A program made the translations under genes and the position numbers. DNA of 64,000 nt, from positions 186,001-250,000 of the forward strand of contig JAHCIQ010000002.1 of NCBI GenBank assembly GCA_026129135.1, given 5' to 3'. The stretch is from Cyanobacteria bacterium TGS_CYA1 (GTDB lineage Bacteria > Cyanobacteriota > Vampirovibrionia > Obscuribacterales > Obscuribacteraceae). Each line of letters begins with the position of its first letter. Position 1 is the stretch's first letter. Below the pieces are notes generated by a model that saw nothing but the letters and a program-made list of their open reading frames with translations, was not told the DNA's origin and searched no databases. Of this stretch, positions 25,776 through 34,570 are shown piece by piece.

Positions 25776-25919
25776 AATAGTATCCCTTAAACAGTAAAAA
25801 TTCCCTGTTTAATCCATAGCGCAGGATTTTAGATGTGATGTCCCGGCGAGCTGTTGTCGGGGTTTTCACTGGAGCAGTGATTTATTTGAGGGAGCTGTGT
25901 TGTGGTTTCATTTGTTTGG

Positions 25920-26576
25920 TCAATTAGAATTTTTGAGCAGCGACCCGCGCTTAGCATTTTTCAATTCGCCAGTTAATTTGGTAGAACTCGAATTAGAGCC
26001 AGCACCACTTGCATTCAGTTTTTCATATTCTTTATAAGTGGAGGGAGGGCTTTGCACCTTGGGACTGAGCGTTTTGTTCAAAAGCTCATGTTTACCGCTT
26101 TTGGGCGTAAGAGAGCTCGGTTTTGTTTGGGGTGGTCTCATGTTGGAATGAACGCCTGTAGTCACTCCCGGAGCCAGATTCTGCGAAGGCGAGCGCAGCG
26201 AATTCATATTCGATTCCATTCCTGCAGGCGCAAGTAGTCTGTTGTCTCTGGTCGGGGTTAGATTTATAACTTGTGGTGCATTGCCACCACTATTGCTACC
26301 ATTTATGCCAAGTCCTCCACCTTGCGGTGTTTGATGATTTGGAATTTGAATTTGATAAATTGGTGCAGGCGCGTCTGGTTTGGTAAAGTCTTTTACAACT
26401 GGAACGTCTTTTATGATGTGAATTTCGCCTTTGTACTGACGCCATTCAGGTTTTTGCAATTCACCTGGTTTGTAGTTATAAAACCCGCCTTTGGCATTGG
26501 CGTTCTGAGCGCTTGCAGGCAGCGCCAAGCCCATAAGACTCACAAGTGATATGAACAACACTGGCAATTTTTTCAT
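25920..26576 (-). CDS. Secreted protein, unknown function
   Basis: From ATG 26576 (GAGGA eight bases upstream) the protein has 218 residues: a signal peptide (1-24, ending ALPASAQ), a short folded-looking segment with YKPGELQKPEWRQYKGE and a GEIHIIKDVPVV strand, then a long Gly/Asn/Pro/Ser-rich disordered part. An upstream in-frame TTG at 26627 is rejected because it would bury the signal peptide. No family recognised. Confidence 0.65.
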   Translation of the reverse strand: MKKLPVLFISLVSLMGLALPASAQNANAKGGFYNYKPGELQKPEWRQYKGEIHIIKDVPVVKDFTKPDAPAPIYQIQIPNHQTPQGGGLGINGSNSGGNAPQVINLTPTRDNRLLAPAGMESNMNSLRSPSQNLAPGVTTGVHSNMRPPQTKPSSLTPKSGKHELLNKTLSPKVQSPPSTYKEYEKLNASGAGSNSSSTKLTGELKNAKRGSLLKNSN

Positions 26577-26717
26577 GAAATAGTCCTCGATAAAGTCAGT
26601 GTCGCCTGTCTTTATATTTGTGCCCAATCTCTCCTTTATTATTTTGAGACCAGATAATGGTTTTGAGCAGGAGGAAAACCCTAGATTTAGAGGTCGATTC
26701 TCAATTAATCTAATCTG

Positions 26718-26750
26718 TTCTATTCTGCTTCTATTCTGCTTCTATTCTGC
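26718..26750. repeat. Three perfect tandem 11-mers upstream of 26786
   Basis: TTCTATTCTGC occurs three times head to tail (26718, 26729, 26740). The 11-base period is close to one helical turn, so copies would face the same side of the DNA. It ends 35 bases before the next start codon. Confidence 0.75.
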
Positions 26751-26785
26751 GCTTAAACACACGAGAAAACGGGTGCAGATCAAAT

Positions 26786-27481
26786 ATGAAAATCGAGAGA
26801 CTGAACGGTTATACGCTTGTAGCCAGAACCAATTTTCCTTTTTTAGCCTATGTCTTTTTGGGTCTGACAATAGCTTGTGGCGTGGTTTTTTTGTCTCTCC
26901 ACGACATCGAGCCAAAGTCGCTTTGTGGCATTGGCATTTTTATTTTCGGTCTGATTACAGCATTGATTACTAAACGAAGCGAAGCCGTCTTCGATTCGCG
27001 CCAAAAAACTGTGACAGTAAGCTCAGGTGGACTTTCCATGAAAACTTTAGAGCCGGTTTCATTTGAACAGATCAAGTCGGTGAGAATAGAGCGTGCGACT
27101 ATTGCAGACAAGTCTTATGGACGTGTCGTTCTTGTGCTCGAAAACAAGGTTGTGCCTTTGTGTCCCACTATGCAAAGCTATAATTCGCAACTGGAAAAGG
27201 ATGCCAAACAACTCATACGTTTTGTCGAGTGTCAGGAGCCCCTTTCTTCGTATGAATTTTCGAGCGCTCCAAAAGCACTGCCTCAACCAGTCGGTAAAGG
27301 CTCAAATGCAGGCGCCAGTTATAATTTTGACGATGTCGACAAAGAAGTAATTGAGCTTGTACGCAAAAAACGTTTGATTGAGGCCATTAAAATTCACCGA
27401 GCAAATACTGGGCTTGGACTCAAAGAATCCAAAGACGTTGTGGATGAAATTCAAAGACGTATGAAAAATGGCTTGATGTAA
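26786..27481 (+). CDS. Membrane protein with ribosomal L7/L12-like C-terminal domain
   Basis: Residues 1-60 hold two membrane helices, followed by a beta-rich stretch (about 65-130) resembling small membrane-bound PH-like domains. The last 45 residues (KEVIELVRKKRLIEAIKIH and TGLGLKESKDVVDEIQ) closely match the C-terminal domain of ribosomal protein L7/L12, including the KESKD turn that contacts translation factors. Such tails occur on several bacterial membrane proteins of unknown function. Three 11-base repeats lie directly upstream. The ATG has no strong ribosome site. Confidence 0.78.
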   Translation: MKIERLNGYTLVARTNFPFLAYVFLGLTIACGVVFLSLHDIEPKSLCGIGIFIFGLITALITKRSEAVFDSRQKTVTVSSGGLSMKTLEPVSFEQIKSVRIERATIADKSYGRVVLVLENKVVPLCPTMQSYNSQLEKDAKQLIRFVECQEPLSSYEFSSAPKALPQPVGKGSNAGASYNFDDVDKEVIELVRKKRLIEAIKIHRANTGLGLKESKDVVDEIQRRMKNGLM

Positions 27482-27500
27482 GCGATTTTATTGGTTCAAG

Positions 27501-27998
27501 CTAGGCCTTTGCTTCCACTGAAAGCTGTGCTTCGATATCTTCTACCATGTCTTGCGGTTTTACGTCTGGAGCATAGCGTTTGAGCACTTTGCCGTTCTTG
27601 TCCACCAGAAATTTGGTGAAATTCCATTTGATTGCCTCTGTCCCTGCAAGTCCTTTAGCTTCGCTGGTCAAATATTTATAAAGCGGATGCGCCTGGGCTC
27701 CATTAACGTCGATTTTTTCAAACATCTGAAATTCGACACCATAATTCTTTTGACAAAATGCGCCAATTTCAGACTCTGAGCCGGGTTCTTGCGAGCCAAA
27801 CTGATTGCAGGGAAATCCCAGTACTCTAAGTCCTTTTGTGTGGAATTTCTGGTGTAAATCTTGCAAACCTTCGTACTGATTGGTAAAACCGCATTTACTT
27901 GCAGTGTTTACAATCACTAAGACGTCGCCTTTGTAGGTGCTCAAGTCGAGGTCTTTGCCATCGAGTGTTTTGGCGTGAAAATCGTAAATGGAAGTCAT
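27501..27998 (-). CDS. Glutathione peroxidase-family thiol peroxidase
   Basis: The start is ATG 27998, with GGAGGACC seven bases upstream, giving 165 residues, the family norm. The catalytic tetrad is visible: peroxidatic Cys36 in NTASKCGFT, Gln70 in NQFGSQEPG, Trp125 and Asn126 in IKWNFTKFL. Cys82 in FCQKNYGV sits where yeast Gpx3 has its resolving Cys, so reduction by thioredoxin rather than glutathione is expected. It detoxifies peroxides in the cytoplasm. A cysteine codon, not UGA, is used. It follows the EF-hand gene on the same strand by 49 bases. Confidence 0.95.
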   Translation of the reverse strand: MTSIYDFHAKTLDGKDLDLSTYKGDVLVIVNTASKCGFTNQYEGLQDLHQKFHTKGLRVLGFPCNQFGSQEPGSESEIGAFCQKNYGVEFQMFEKIDVNGAQAHPLYKYLTSEAKGLAGTEAIKWNFTKFLVDKNGKVLKRYAPDVKPQDMVEDIEAQLSVEAKA

Positions 27999-28047
27999 GA
28001 CGGTCCTCCAGCTGGTGAAAGACGACATGATAACACTATGTCTTGCT

Positions 28048-28539
28048 TTATTGAGCCAGACGAGAGATGGCAAGCTTGAAATAAAGCTCGATATCGAGAC
28101 GCGAAATACCGTTTTGAGTAGGGTCAATGCCTTCATTTACTGAGTCGGCAATTTCTTTTTGATTGGTCAAAAGAAATGTGACATAGGACTTTTCGCGCAT
28201 GTCGAGGCTGGGATCGTTTAATGCTGCATAAAGCTCTTCCGTTTCGATAAAACCATTGTCGTTAGCATCAATCTTATCGAAAGCAGCGTAAGCAAAAGCG
28301 CGAATCTGGTCGAAATTCTGCTGCAAGGGGTTGAGCTTTCTCATGCCCTGGGTCGTGGTCGCAGCCCTTGGTGACACTTGAGGCTGTGCGGGAGCTTTGC
28401 TCGCCTGCTCGATCGTAGATAAATCGGAGTATTCGTCGATTTTGTCCAGGTCGGCAGTGGTAGGCTTTTTGCCAGATTGTGAGAACCAAACGTTTTGGAA
28501 ATTATCTTCTTTAGACAATCTCGGTTTTTTATTCAACAC
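28048..28539 (-). CDS. EF-hand domain protein
   Basis: A 163-residue cytoplasmic protein. Residues 80-115 contain a canonical EF-hand loop, DANDNGFIETEEL, with calcium-coordinating Asp, Asn, Asp and terminal Glu. A second, degenerate loop is at DPTQNGISRLDIELY near 140. The N-terminal 70 residues are polar and possibly disordered. GAGGT lies eight bases before a GTG start at 28539. Calcium-dependent regulation is plausible. It may be co-transcribed with the peroxidase gene downstream. Confidence 0.8.
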   Translation of the reverse strand: MLNKKPRLSKEDNFQNVWFSQSGKKPTTADLDKIDEYSDLSTIEQASKAPAQPQVSPRAATTTQGMRKLNPLQQNFDQIRAFAYAAFDKIDANDNGFIETEELYAALNDPSLDMREKSYVTFLLTNQKEIADSVNEGIDPTQNGISRLDIELYFKLAISRLAQ

Positions 28540-28673
28540 AGCTTTTTACCTCATAGCTCTATTAATATTATTCCCGAACTTAAACTCGTCGAAGCTAAAT
28601 AATAAGCAAATACAAAACCAGTTTTGCGTTTTGGGCATTAAACCTGTGTCTTATAAGCAGTTCTTTGATAACT

Positions 28674-30089
28674 TTATTTCTCCACTTTCTCTTCGATTAA
28701 AGCTGCTGCCAGAGCTTTAGTGAGCCCGTATCGTGAAAGCTCTTCAAAAGACCTCGTGTCAACGATATCGTATTTGGCACCAGCGGCAACCAGGTCGTCA
28801 TCAAGAGCTCGCAAAACTGGAGATCCGATAGTGGTATCACCTATTGACAGAAATGTAATGATTATTTCTTTTGGATGAGTCATTTTGTGAGTGGCATCAA
28901 TGATGGTATCAGCAATTTCTTGCAATCCGCACTCACCATCAGTCATCACCGCAATAGCAATTGGACGAGTTTTTTGTTGTTTTGCTTTTTTGTCCAGATA
29001 CTGCGACAAGATGTAATCCAGAGGACCAGCAATATCTGTGCCACCTTCTGGGCCTAGTTGCGAAAATATAGAAGAAATTTGACTTCCTTTGAGATTTGGT
29101 GCCACCGAAAATCTGTCGTTGAAAGGCACGACAGTTACGCCCTGGGGCATAAATTTCGCTACGTCGTTATAAAAAGAATTGCTTTGATTTTGGCACCAGT
29201 TCCATTTGCTCATTGCAGGCGAACCGCTTGCAGCACCAATATCGCTTGCCATACTGCCAGACACGTCCACAACCAGATAACAGTCATAATTGCCAAGCAA
29301 CTTGATTGCAGGACCTAGAAGTTCGGGGTGTTTTATCGGTGCTCCAAATCCATCACCGCCGCCACTGCGATTAGTGGCGCTATTGGTGTCAGCTATAAGT
29401 GTTCCGTCTACGGGTGCTGGTATTTTTAGCTTGATTTGAAATGTTTTGGTGCCTCGTTGCAATGTCAAAGTAACATCAGTTCCTGTGACTTTGGCTTTTA
29501 AAATATTATCGTTTTGCTTGATACCAGAAAGCCAGGCAAGAGACGGGGGAAAGACCTTTTCTACTTTGCCGGTCAAAAGATTCGAATCTTTGCCCGCTAC
29601 TTTGTATCCGAGCCTAGACGCCAGACCGATATGCGACTTTGTCATATCAACCGCTTCTTTAGCCATTTTCGAGCGGGGGTCGTTCACGCCGTATTTACTG
29701 GCGCGCAAATATGAAAGCTTGAAAGCATTGAAGGCTCTTACATAATCACCATCGCTAAATAACTGACGACCGATGTCGTAGGCTTTGCCAAAACCACTCT
29801 TTGGGATCTGCAAGACTTCTGGATTATATGTATCCTGCACGGTGCCATGGAGCATTTTTTCGGGAGCTGGAGTGGAAGTATCCAGTTGGGGCGTAAGCGC
29901 CTCAAGTGTGATGGGCATTTTCAAAGGTTTCGCAAAGGCGGAGAGTGAGCAAAGTAAGAACACACTTGCAAGCAAGCCTATTTTTATTTTTGGCAGTTTG
30001 GAAGGCTTTTTAATTGAGGGGTCCGCCGATGTGGGATAAGATGAATATATCGCAAATTGAGCAAAGTCGAAATCAAAATGAAAGCGCAA
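28674..30089 (-). CDS. Exported von Willebrand factor A-domain protein
   Basis: The protein has a signal-like segment (GLLASVFLLCSLSAFAK), a helical TPR-like part (YDIGRQLFSDGDYVRAFNAF), a small PDZ-like region (KVFPPSLAWLSGIKQNDNIL) and, from about residue 270, a vWA domain with an intact MIDAS DVSGSMASD motif and MTDGECG. vWA domains bind protein partners through a metal. The start is uncertain: the TTG at 30089 overlaps the divergent gene and leaves a long pre-signal stretch, whereas ATT at 30014 or CTG at 29996 would give ordinary signal peptides. Everything from residue 27 on is secure. Confidence 0.82.
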   Translation of the reverse strand: MRFHFDFDFAQFAIYSSYPTSADPSIKKPSKLPKIKIGLLASVFLLCSLSAFAKPLKMPITLEALTPQLDTSTPAPEKMLHGTVQDTYNPEVLQIPKSGFGKAYDIGRQLFSDGDYVRAFNAFKLSYLRASKYGVNDPRSKMAKEAVDMTKSHIGLASRLGYKVAGKDSNLLTGKVEKVFPPSLAWLSGIKQNDNILKAKVTGTDVTLTLQRGTKTFQIKLKIPAPVDGTLIADTNSATNRSGGGDGFGAPIKHPELLGPAIKLLGNYDCYLVVDVSGSMASDIGAASGSPAMSKWNWCQNQSNSFYNDVAKFMPQGVTVVPFNDRFSVAPNLKGSQISSIFSQLGPEGGTDIAGPLDYILSQYLDKKAKQQKTRPIAIAVMTDGECGLQEIADTIIDATHKMTHPKEIIITFLSIGDTTIGSPVLRALDDDLVAAGAKYDIVDTRSFEELSRYGLTKALAAALIEEKVEK

Positions 30090-30845
30090 AACAAAATAGC
30101 TAAAGCGCCCAGGCTTTTAAGCCTGGTTATTGCTTTTGGAATTAGTCTGGGCAGTTCATTTATTACTTCAAACTCTGCCAATGCCCAAAATTATCCAGGC
30201 GCTGGTCAAACTGGTAGCGGCACAATCTACTTGCCAAATGGCATTCCTTTTCAAATTGGCTCCAACTATCCCGGTGGAATGCATTTTCCTCATCATCCCA
30301 ATTTTTATGTTCCGCCAAGTTCATCGAGCCGAACCCCCAGTTCCTCCTATTTCAACAATTACAGGTATAGAAATCGGGGAAAAGTTTCTTCGCTCGTCGA
30401 TTCTCCCAACGCTCAGCACACCAAAAGCCAGACTACATGGGAAGCACCGACTGCTATAGACGACAAAATAGACCTCGAAATCGAGTCGACTCAAGTCAAT
30501 GCCGGCATAGACAGCAGCGAAGCAGTCAATTTAATCTGGACGCGCGCCAAGCAGTACTATGAAGGTCACTATTACGAGAAAGCACTTAAAATGCTGGATC
30601 AACTCGAACCACTCAGGAAGCATAACAAAGTGAGTTTGATTTCGGATGCTTCGATAGACAAAATGCGAAAAGACATCGATCTCAAGCTGGGAAGACATTC
30701 ACTGCGTCCACGCTCTAAATCTCAATATTTCTTGCATGGCTCCAGTTCCTCGCAAAACCAGCCTATTTCGCTTGATTCTTTTCTCGACCCTTCGAGGGTA
30801 AACAAGATAAATATCCCGCAGCGCGGTAGAAATTTTTATCCTTAA
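30078..30845 (+). CDS. Secreted protein with helical (TPR-like) C-terminal part
   Basis: A 255-residue protein with a signal peptide (about 1-36, ending SNSANAQ), a Pro/Gly/Ser/His-rich segment (40-105, HFPHHPNFYVPPSSSS), and a helical region around residues 145-200 (AVNLIWTRAKQYYEGHYYEKALKML) typical of a single TPR-like hairpin. No named family. The ATG lacks a good ribosome site; an in-frame TTG lies 21 bases upstream. It is divergent from the vWA gene and convergent with the degenerate-GGDEF gene. Confidence 0.65.
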   Translation: MKAQNKIAKAPRLLSLVIAFGISLGSSFITSNSANAQNYPGAGQTGSGTIYLPNGIPFQIGSNYPGGMHFPHHPNFYVPPSSSSRTPSSSYFNNYRYRNRGKVSSLVDSPNAQHTKSQTTWEAPTAIDDKIDLEIESTQVNAGIDSSEAVNLIWTRAKQYYEGHYYEKALKMLDQLEPLRKHNKVSLISDASIDKMRKDIDLKLGRHSLRPRSKSQYFLHGSSSSQNQPISLDSFLDPSRVNKINIPQRGRNFYP

Positions 30846-30854
30846 TTACTCGTT

Positions 30855-32042
30855 TTATTGAAACAGTTGGTAAGGACAGTTTGCGTTGCGCGTGTCTTCT
30901 TTTGCCTTTCGAGCACATGCAAACAATGTTCCTGCATCTTTCATGGCACTGGTTCGTCCTGCCACGCCAATAATGAAGGTCCGCTCCTGATCGCCGTTTT
31001 CGCCATTGACCAGAATTGCATTTTCAGAAAGTCCGGCATAGAGTGAGGCAGCAAAAGAAATGGCGTCCTGAGAATGGTAATAAGGCAGAACTATGGCGAA
31101 TTCGCTTTCTTCGCTTCGAGCACAAAAATCGAGCGACGCTCTAATCGAGTTGAATACCTCCGTTACTGCTGCACCGTCTTGAATGGATAATTCGGTAGGG
31201 GCACCAGTTTGTTTATCGAGAATTTCAAAAACCACTAGAGATAAATCCTGCGAACCCTGCAAGCTATGCTCAAATTCGCGCATTAAAAAGAAACTGAATG
31301 CCGGATAGCACAATAGCCCCGTTTCGGGATCGCCAAGAATGCTAAATGCATCTTCCAGGTCGAGGTCGAAATCAACTGGTTTTGGCAATTGACTTGGAAC
31401 CTGGTCGAATTTTGCAAAAGGCAGAGGTGCTGGTGGGAGCAGAAAAGGCTGAAATTCTCCAGTTTGTGACACTTGATGCGAAACATGCGAAATGGGAGTA
31501 TGGGGAAGGTCGAATTCCTGAGAAGTGGTCGTGGTGCCAAAACTGCCTATCTGCCCAAATGCAGGTGGCTCTGGGTCATAGGGTGCAAGTTCGGGTTCCA
31601 GGGGCTGGTCATCAAAAGGAAAGTCTTTATCTTTGCGCTTCCAGCCAAATGCCGGCGCCAGAGCGCCCTGATGCGACTTAATCGTGTTGTGCTCATAAAT
31701 GTCGACAGATTCGTATTCGCCTTTGCTTGCGCCATCGACCTTTATTTTGCCTTGAATCATGATTACTTCATTCGATTCTTTGCTCCAGACCTGCCTGAAA
31801 ACACCGTTTTCCAGGCGACCAAAAGTCCAGCGAGGACTTGACACTGGCGAATTTGGTGGAAGGACCTTGATCATGAAATTACAGTCTGTTTCTGGGTTCA
31901 TGAAAGGCAGCTCTACTTGTTTGCCATCCTTTGAAGCGGTGGCAAGCATGTATTTCAAATCTTCGCTAGAAGGCAGGGTGCCCATTTTTGCCAAGCGAAT
32001 CGGTAACGACGGACCCGTTTTTATGAATTTAGATTTTGACAT
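30855..32042 (-). CDS. Degenerate GGDEF-domain protein
   Basis: From ATG 32042 the protein has 395 residues. The C-terminal 150 follow the GGDEF fold: GDPETGLLCYPAFSFFLMREF (entry helix after DPLTG), a LSLVVFEI strand, CARSEESEFAIVLP and the closing helix ARKAKEDTRNANCPYQ in place of AK..GRN. The signature GGDEF is SESEF-like (SEESEF), so diguanylate cyclase activity is very unlikely. The first 140 residues form a separate, unrecognised beta-rich domain, then a Pro-rich linker. It is probably a cytoplasmic binding or scaffold protein. Confidence 0.7.
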   Translation of the reverse strand: MSKSKFIKTGPSLPIRLAKMGTLPSSEDLKYMLATASKDGKQVELPFMNPETDCNFMIKVLPPNSPVSSPRWTFGRLENGVFRQVWSKESNEVIMIQGKIKVDGASKGEYESVDIYEHNTIKSHQGALAPAFGWKRKDKDFPFDDQPLEPELAPYDPEPPAFGQIGSFGTTTTSQEFDLPHTPISHVSHQVSQTGEFQPFLLPPAPLPFAKFDQVPSQLPKPVDFDLDLEDAFSILGDPETGLLCYPAFSFFLMREFEHSLQGSQDLSLVVFEILDKQTGAPTELSIQDGAAVTEVFNSIRASLDFCARSEESEFAIVLPYYHSQDAISFAASLYAGLSENAILVNGENGDQERTFIIGVAGRTSAMKDAGTLFACARKAKEDTRNANCPYQLFQ

Positions 32043-32108
32043 GACCAAGTTTTTAGCCCAGATACTCCCAAAATCAAGATTCCCAGGTTTGTTGCAAAAA
32101 TATCAGTC

Positions 32109-33461
32109 TCAGCGCCGTAGAAAGTGAATCACTTTTCTTTCCATATCGATTGTGAACTGCCAACCCGAAAGCATATCTTGTCCAAGCAAGGGCAAATCCT
32201 CGTCGTCATCGACTTCGTTGGCAAGGTCTGCTTTGAGGTCGGTCTTTTCTATTGGTCCCAGTTTGATGCGCGGAAGATTGAATCGGTAACAACTTCCACT
32301 TCCTGAAACTCCAGTGGTCGTGGCCAGTTTGGCATCGTAAGGCAGGTCATTGATACCAAATTTTTTCATTTGCTCTTTGCTGTGGAAAGAGATGCCGCTT
32401 GCGGTGTTGCCTGTATCGAGCATCACAGGACCTTTTTTGCCGTTTACTTCCACTTCTACGATAATTCTTCTTCCTTCTTTTTTGAATGTGAATGGGACTG
32501 AATAACCTTTACCGCCACTGTTCGACATTCCTTTTTTGCGAAACTCTATACACTTGGCGCTGTGATCGATGGTGTAGTCGAAATCTTTGAAAAAGCCCTG
32601 GCCTAAAAGTGGGCGTGTATGAATTTTTTCGTAGATTTTAACTCGAGTGTTTTCTTTTGAGATCGGTCCGACCTGGACTGTGGCATCTATGTTCCAGAAA
32701 TCAATCACAGTCGTATTGGAAGAGCCGCCTGACTGACCATCCGCTTTCCTTTGCGGAATTGAAATTCCAAGACCCTGTGCCATCTCTTTATCCAAACAAA
32801 TACCTGGCGCGCCGGTGTCAAAAACCATCGGAATGGTTCTACCGTTTATTCGAACATCAACCATTATTTCGTCATGGTCAGATTTGTAAAAAACGCGAGC
32901 GACTGACGGTGTACTTGCGCTCAGTTTAGACGCTTTTTGAGGTGACTCGTCTTCGTTTGTATCGTCTAGAGTGTTATCAGTTTTTGCCGCTGTTTTGCTT
33001 TTGCTCGAAGTCGTTTTAGTAGAGCTGCTTGCCGCCTGGGTTTCGTTTTGCGCTTTTTGTTTGGCAATTAGATCTTCGAGCAGTTGCGGTTTTCTGTCCA
33101 CCCACGAATTGTTTTGATCTAAACGGGCAAGAGCTTGCTTAGCAAGTGTGGCTGCTTGCGAATCTTTGAAGAGTCTTACGATCTGATGATATTTACGAAG
33201 AGCTTCGTCGCGATCTCCATAGGCTTGATACGCATAAGCTGCATAAAGAAATACCGGAGCTTTGATGTTGCCATGAGAAATCGAGTTTTCGAATTCTTTA
33301 GCAGCAGAACGAAAACTTTTGCCTTTGTAATACTGGACGCCAGCTGTAAATTCGCTTTCACCAAGAGCATATACAGGCGTTGCGCAATTTGAAAAATTAG
33401 CGAAATAAGCGGTATAAGCGGCGCATAATAGCGAAAATATCTTTTTATCTGATTTGTGCAT
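32109..33461 (-). CDS. Exported TPR protein with two retropepsin-like domains
   Basis: A signal peptide (about 1-33) leads to two or three TPR-like helices (35-115), a Ser/Thr/Lys linker (140-185), and two consecutive aspartyl-protease domains. Each has the DTG motif (D215 in MVFDTGAPG; D349 in VMLDTGNTA) and a later LLGQ motif (LLGQGFF near 286; LLGQDML near 425). Retropepsins normally dimerise; here both halves lie in one chain, as in pepsin. Such proteins are exported and may cut envelope proteins. It stands alone, with 60 bases to the degenerate-GGDEF gene. Confidence 0.85.
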   Translation of the reverse strand: MHKSDKKIFSLLCAAYTAYFANFSNCATPVYALGESEFTAGVQYYKGKSFRSAAKEFENSISHGNIKAPVFLYAAYAYQAYGDRDEALRKYHQIVRLFKDSQAATLAKQALARLDQNNSWVDRKPQLLEDLIAKQKAQNETQAASSSTKTTSSKSKTAAKTDNTLDDTNEDESPQKASKLSASTPSVARVFYKSDHDEIMVDVRINGRTIPMVFDTGAPGICLDKEMAQGLGISIPQRKADGQSGGSSNTTVIDFWNIDATVQVGPISKENTRVKIYEKIHTRPLLGQGFFKDFDYTIDHSAKCIEFRKKGMSNSGGKGYSVPFTFKKEGRRIIVEVEVNGKKGPVMLDTGNTASGISFHSKEQMKKFGINDLPYDAKLATTTGVSGSGSCYRFNLPRIKLGPIEKTDLKADLANEVDDDEDLPLLGQDMLSGWQFTIDMERKVIHFLRR

Positions 33462-33508
33462 GACTTAAAATTATACTCTTACTAAACTAATTCTTTAGAG
33501 GTAGCCGA

Positions 33509-34570
33509 ATGAAAGTTCAGGATTTTACTTATGGCAGACAGATTTTCTGCACTGAAACTTTCGAGATGGTGCCGTGTCTTCCCGATAATGTCGAGCGGCG
33601 AATCCAATATTATTATGCAGACCATGACGGTTTGATGGAATCACATTTTATCGATTTTGACCAGCTCAATGCAGAGCTGAAAGATAAAACCTTGCTATGG
33701 CTTCACGTCTCTGGAAGTATAGGAGACGAGTTCTGGAAATGTCTCAAAGAATTTCTCGATCTCTCGGACGAGCAATTGAAAATTTTGCGTTTTCCCCACA
33801 AGCGTGCATTTTTCGAAGACTTTCCAAATAGCATGATGTGGTCGGTGCAAAGACCTTCTGTTACTGAAAAAATTGATGCACTTGAAACGGTCAATTTTTT
33901 TCTGGGCGACAAAGTTTTATTCACCAGACAATTCAGTCACGATAGCGCTTTTTCTCTCGCCAGTCACAATCTCATTTCTCAAGGAGAGATGCACACAAAT
34001 ATGACAGCTGACGTTTTGTCTGGCGAATTGATGGAAGATGTTCTTTTGAGTTATGTCGACGTACTCAAACTTGGTGGTACCAAACTCGAAACTATCCAGA
34101 ATAAAATAATTCGAAACCCGGGAAAAGAAGAACTGAACCTCATCAACAGATCACAGCAAATGATCTGGATTTTTCTGAATGTTTTGTGGCCGGTCGAAAC
34201 GGTCATAAATTCTATTCATAAGTCTAAGAACAAAGTTCTGACTGAATCTGGTAAACAAGAATATTCATATCGTATGGATGAAGTAGGAGCGCTTGTTCGC
34301 ACATTTGAAACTTATAGATCGATGTCTTACAACTTGATGGATGTTTATGTTTCTGGACTTGGTTTGCGTACCAATGAAACTACAGAAGTTCTCACTATTG
34401 TGGCAACCTTATTTCTGCCACCTACTTTGATAGCCGGCATCTACGGAATGAATTTTAATATCCCCGAAGTTCACAACCCTCATGGTTATTACATCTGTCT
34501 TATTGCTATGTTCGCTGTTTCAGGCGGTCTTTTATATCTGTTTGCTAAACGAGGACTGATTAGATTTTAG
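33509..34570 (+). CDS. corA: CorA-family magnesium/divalent cation transporter
   Basis: A 353-residue CorA: an N-terminal cytoplasmic funnel domain of about 290 residues ending in a long helix, then two membrane helices at the C-terminus with the signature YGMN loop (GIYGMNFNIPE, near residue 313) between them. CorA pentamers carry Mg2+, Co2+ or Ni2+ across the inner membrane. The charged tail is very short (AKRGLIRF). AGAGGTAGCC precedes the ATG. The Sel1 lipoprotein gene probably begins inside its last codons. Confidence 0.93.
   Translation: MKVQDFTYGRQIFCTETFEMVPCLPDNVERRIQYYYADHDGLMESHFIDFDQLNAELKDKTLLWLHVSGSIGDEFWKCLKEFLDLSDEQLKILRFPHKRAFFEDFPNSMMWSVQRPSVTEKIDALETVNFFLGDKVLFTRQFSHDSAFSLASHNLISQGEMHTNMTADVLSGELMEDVLLSYVDVLKLGGTKLETIQNKIIRNPGKEELNLINRSQQMIWIFLNVLWPVETVINSIHKSKNKVLTESGKQEYSYRMDEVGALVRTFETYRSMSYNLMDVYVSGLGLRTNETTEVLTIVATLFLPPTLIAGIYGMNFNIPEVHNPHGYYICLIAMFAVSGGLLYLFAKRGLIRF

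Noticed and set aside
27888..27893. Possible selenocysteine site in the glutathione peroxidase
   Set aside because: The catalytic position is encoded by a plain Cys codon within NTASKCGFT, so no UGA recoding is needed.
28048..28136. N-terminal extension of the glutathione peroxidase overlapping the EF-hand gene
   Set aside because: GGAGGACC seven bases before ATG 27998 and the family's normal N-terminus place the start there; the extension has no match and overlaps another gene.
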